Source: Isoperla grammatica (taxonomy: Eukaryota > Arthropoda > Insecta > Plecoptera > Perlodidae). From it: DNA of 64,000 nucleotides. The notes beneath the pieces were generated by a model, which saw only the letters and a list, made by a program, of their open reading frames with translations, had not been told where the DNA came from and ran no database searches. The translations under genes and the position numbers were made by a program. Where the stretch lies: contig OX246744.1 of NCBI GenBank assembly GCA_945910005.1, positions 39,113,200-39,177,199 of the forward strand, written 5' to 3'. Numbering within the stretch: position 1 is the stretch's first letter; each line of letters starts with the position of its first letter. This document shows, in pieces, positions 63,598-64,000 of the stretch.

Positions 63598-64000
63598 TTA
63601 TTTATTTCCCCCAATAAACCATACACTTACGAATACAATAAAATTTTAATTAAAAATTATAAATGTTTGCAAGCCTATATGTACTCTTTGGGGCTTCTGA
63701 GAAGGAAGTCAGTTCAGTATACAAATTCACAAAACAAATAATAAAACCACAAATACAAAACAAAACTAAAAAAACCCACACATAATGATATATAAATGAT
63801 AATACCATATCAAAAAAACAAAAGACAAAGTTTCCAGATAGAACCGTAAAGAAGGGCGTGGTGGGGATGAGGAGGGGGAGAGGGAGGGGGAGGGTAGGAG
63901 AAATATGTCGGCCATACCGTGTGTCACAATGCCATGTGATGATATACTAGTCCCAACGAAAGTATTCGCATCGGCATACCGATCTCAGGTCATTGTCTAC
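63598..64000 (-). other. Possible 3' end of another retroelement, plus a GA-rich tract
   Basis: Read on the minus strand, a sequence with CCTTCTCAGAAGCCCC (palindromic core CTTCTGAGAAG) leads to TTATTGGGGGAAATAAATAA and then directly into TATC repeats. That resembles a LINE or SINE 3' end abutting the same microsatellite. A 45-bp purine tract (GGGGATGAGGAGGGGGAGAG) lies at 63863-63900. No open frame in the visible part. Confidence 0.35.

Noticed and set aside
51873..63626. Leu-Ser-Ile-Tyr repeat frames
   Set aside because: Translation of (GATA)n on the minus strand.
63383..64000. Fourth copy of the Tx1-like LINE beyond the last GATA array
   Set aside because: The sequence after 63598 does not match the 3' UTR of the other copies (no AAATCAAATC tail), so it is a different element or unrelated DNA.

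Overview
This is eukaryotic, repeat-dominated DNA, probably from a marine invertebrate. Introns with GT/AG borders, non-LTR retrotransposons, DNA-transposon MITEs, SINE-like elements and very large minisatellites fill almost all of it. The clustered GGCCTA words and the Tx1-like LINE recall deuterostome invertebrates (echinoderm, hemichordate or tunicate), but nothing fixes the species. There is no bacterial gene, operon or CRISPR array. Most of the long open frames are tandem repeats whose period is a multiple of three.

Layout. 0-6.7 kb: a 90-bp tandem repeat, a candidate Lys/Cys-rich terminal exon, two hAT-type MITEs with 8-bp target duplications, a 1-kb inverted-repeat element holding a decayed coding fragment, a LINE ORF2 fragment and a 144-bp-arm inverted repeat. 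6.8-17 kb: three giant tandem arrays (about 107 bp in two modules; 69 bp; 44 bp). 17-22 kb: a nested mosaic in which an inverted pair of an older repeat was invaded by three copies of a 0.5-0.8-kb element and two MITEs, with empty-site paralogues in the same window. 22.9-37 kb: a 29-bp minisatellite followed by more than 30 full or partial copies of one SINE-like element, all on the plus strand, plus pieces of an I-like LINE. 37-46.2 kb: the most gene-like part, with two phase-compatible minus-strand coding exons (40533-40176 and 38184-37918), a GC-rich minus-strand terminal exon (45824-45570), a weaker third candidate, a 17-bp minisatellite and a tRNA-Gly-like SINE head. 46.2-46.9 kb: a C-rich minisatellite running into a 200-N gap.

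47-63.4 kb holds three head-to-tail minus-strand copies of a 5.6-kb, two-ORF non-LTR retrotransposon of Tx1/L1-like type. ORF1 has an RRM-like region and a CCHC knuckle. ORF2 has an APE endonuclease, a reverse transcriptase and a C-terminal zinc finger. The copies are separated by (GATA)n. Copies 2 and 3 are intact in both ORFs; copy 1 is cut by the gap. Diagnostic bases show that the middle copy is a hybrid: its 3' part equals copy 3, its 5' part equals copy 1, and the two internal GATA spacers look identical. Unequal crossing-over, or an assembly loop, predicts exactly this pattern.

The most promising leads are the LINE's association with GATA microsatellites and its recombinant copy, the one-orientation SINE cluster with a minisatellite apparently derived from its own middle, the 17-19.6 kb element that keeps a roughly 71-residue open frame, and a minisatellite whose every unit carries a consensus 5' splice site in the direction of the neighbouring gene. 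All identifications are from reading the sequence; no database search was possible.
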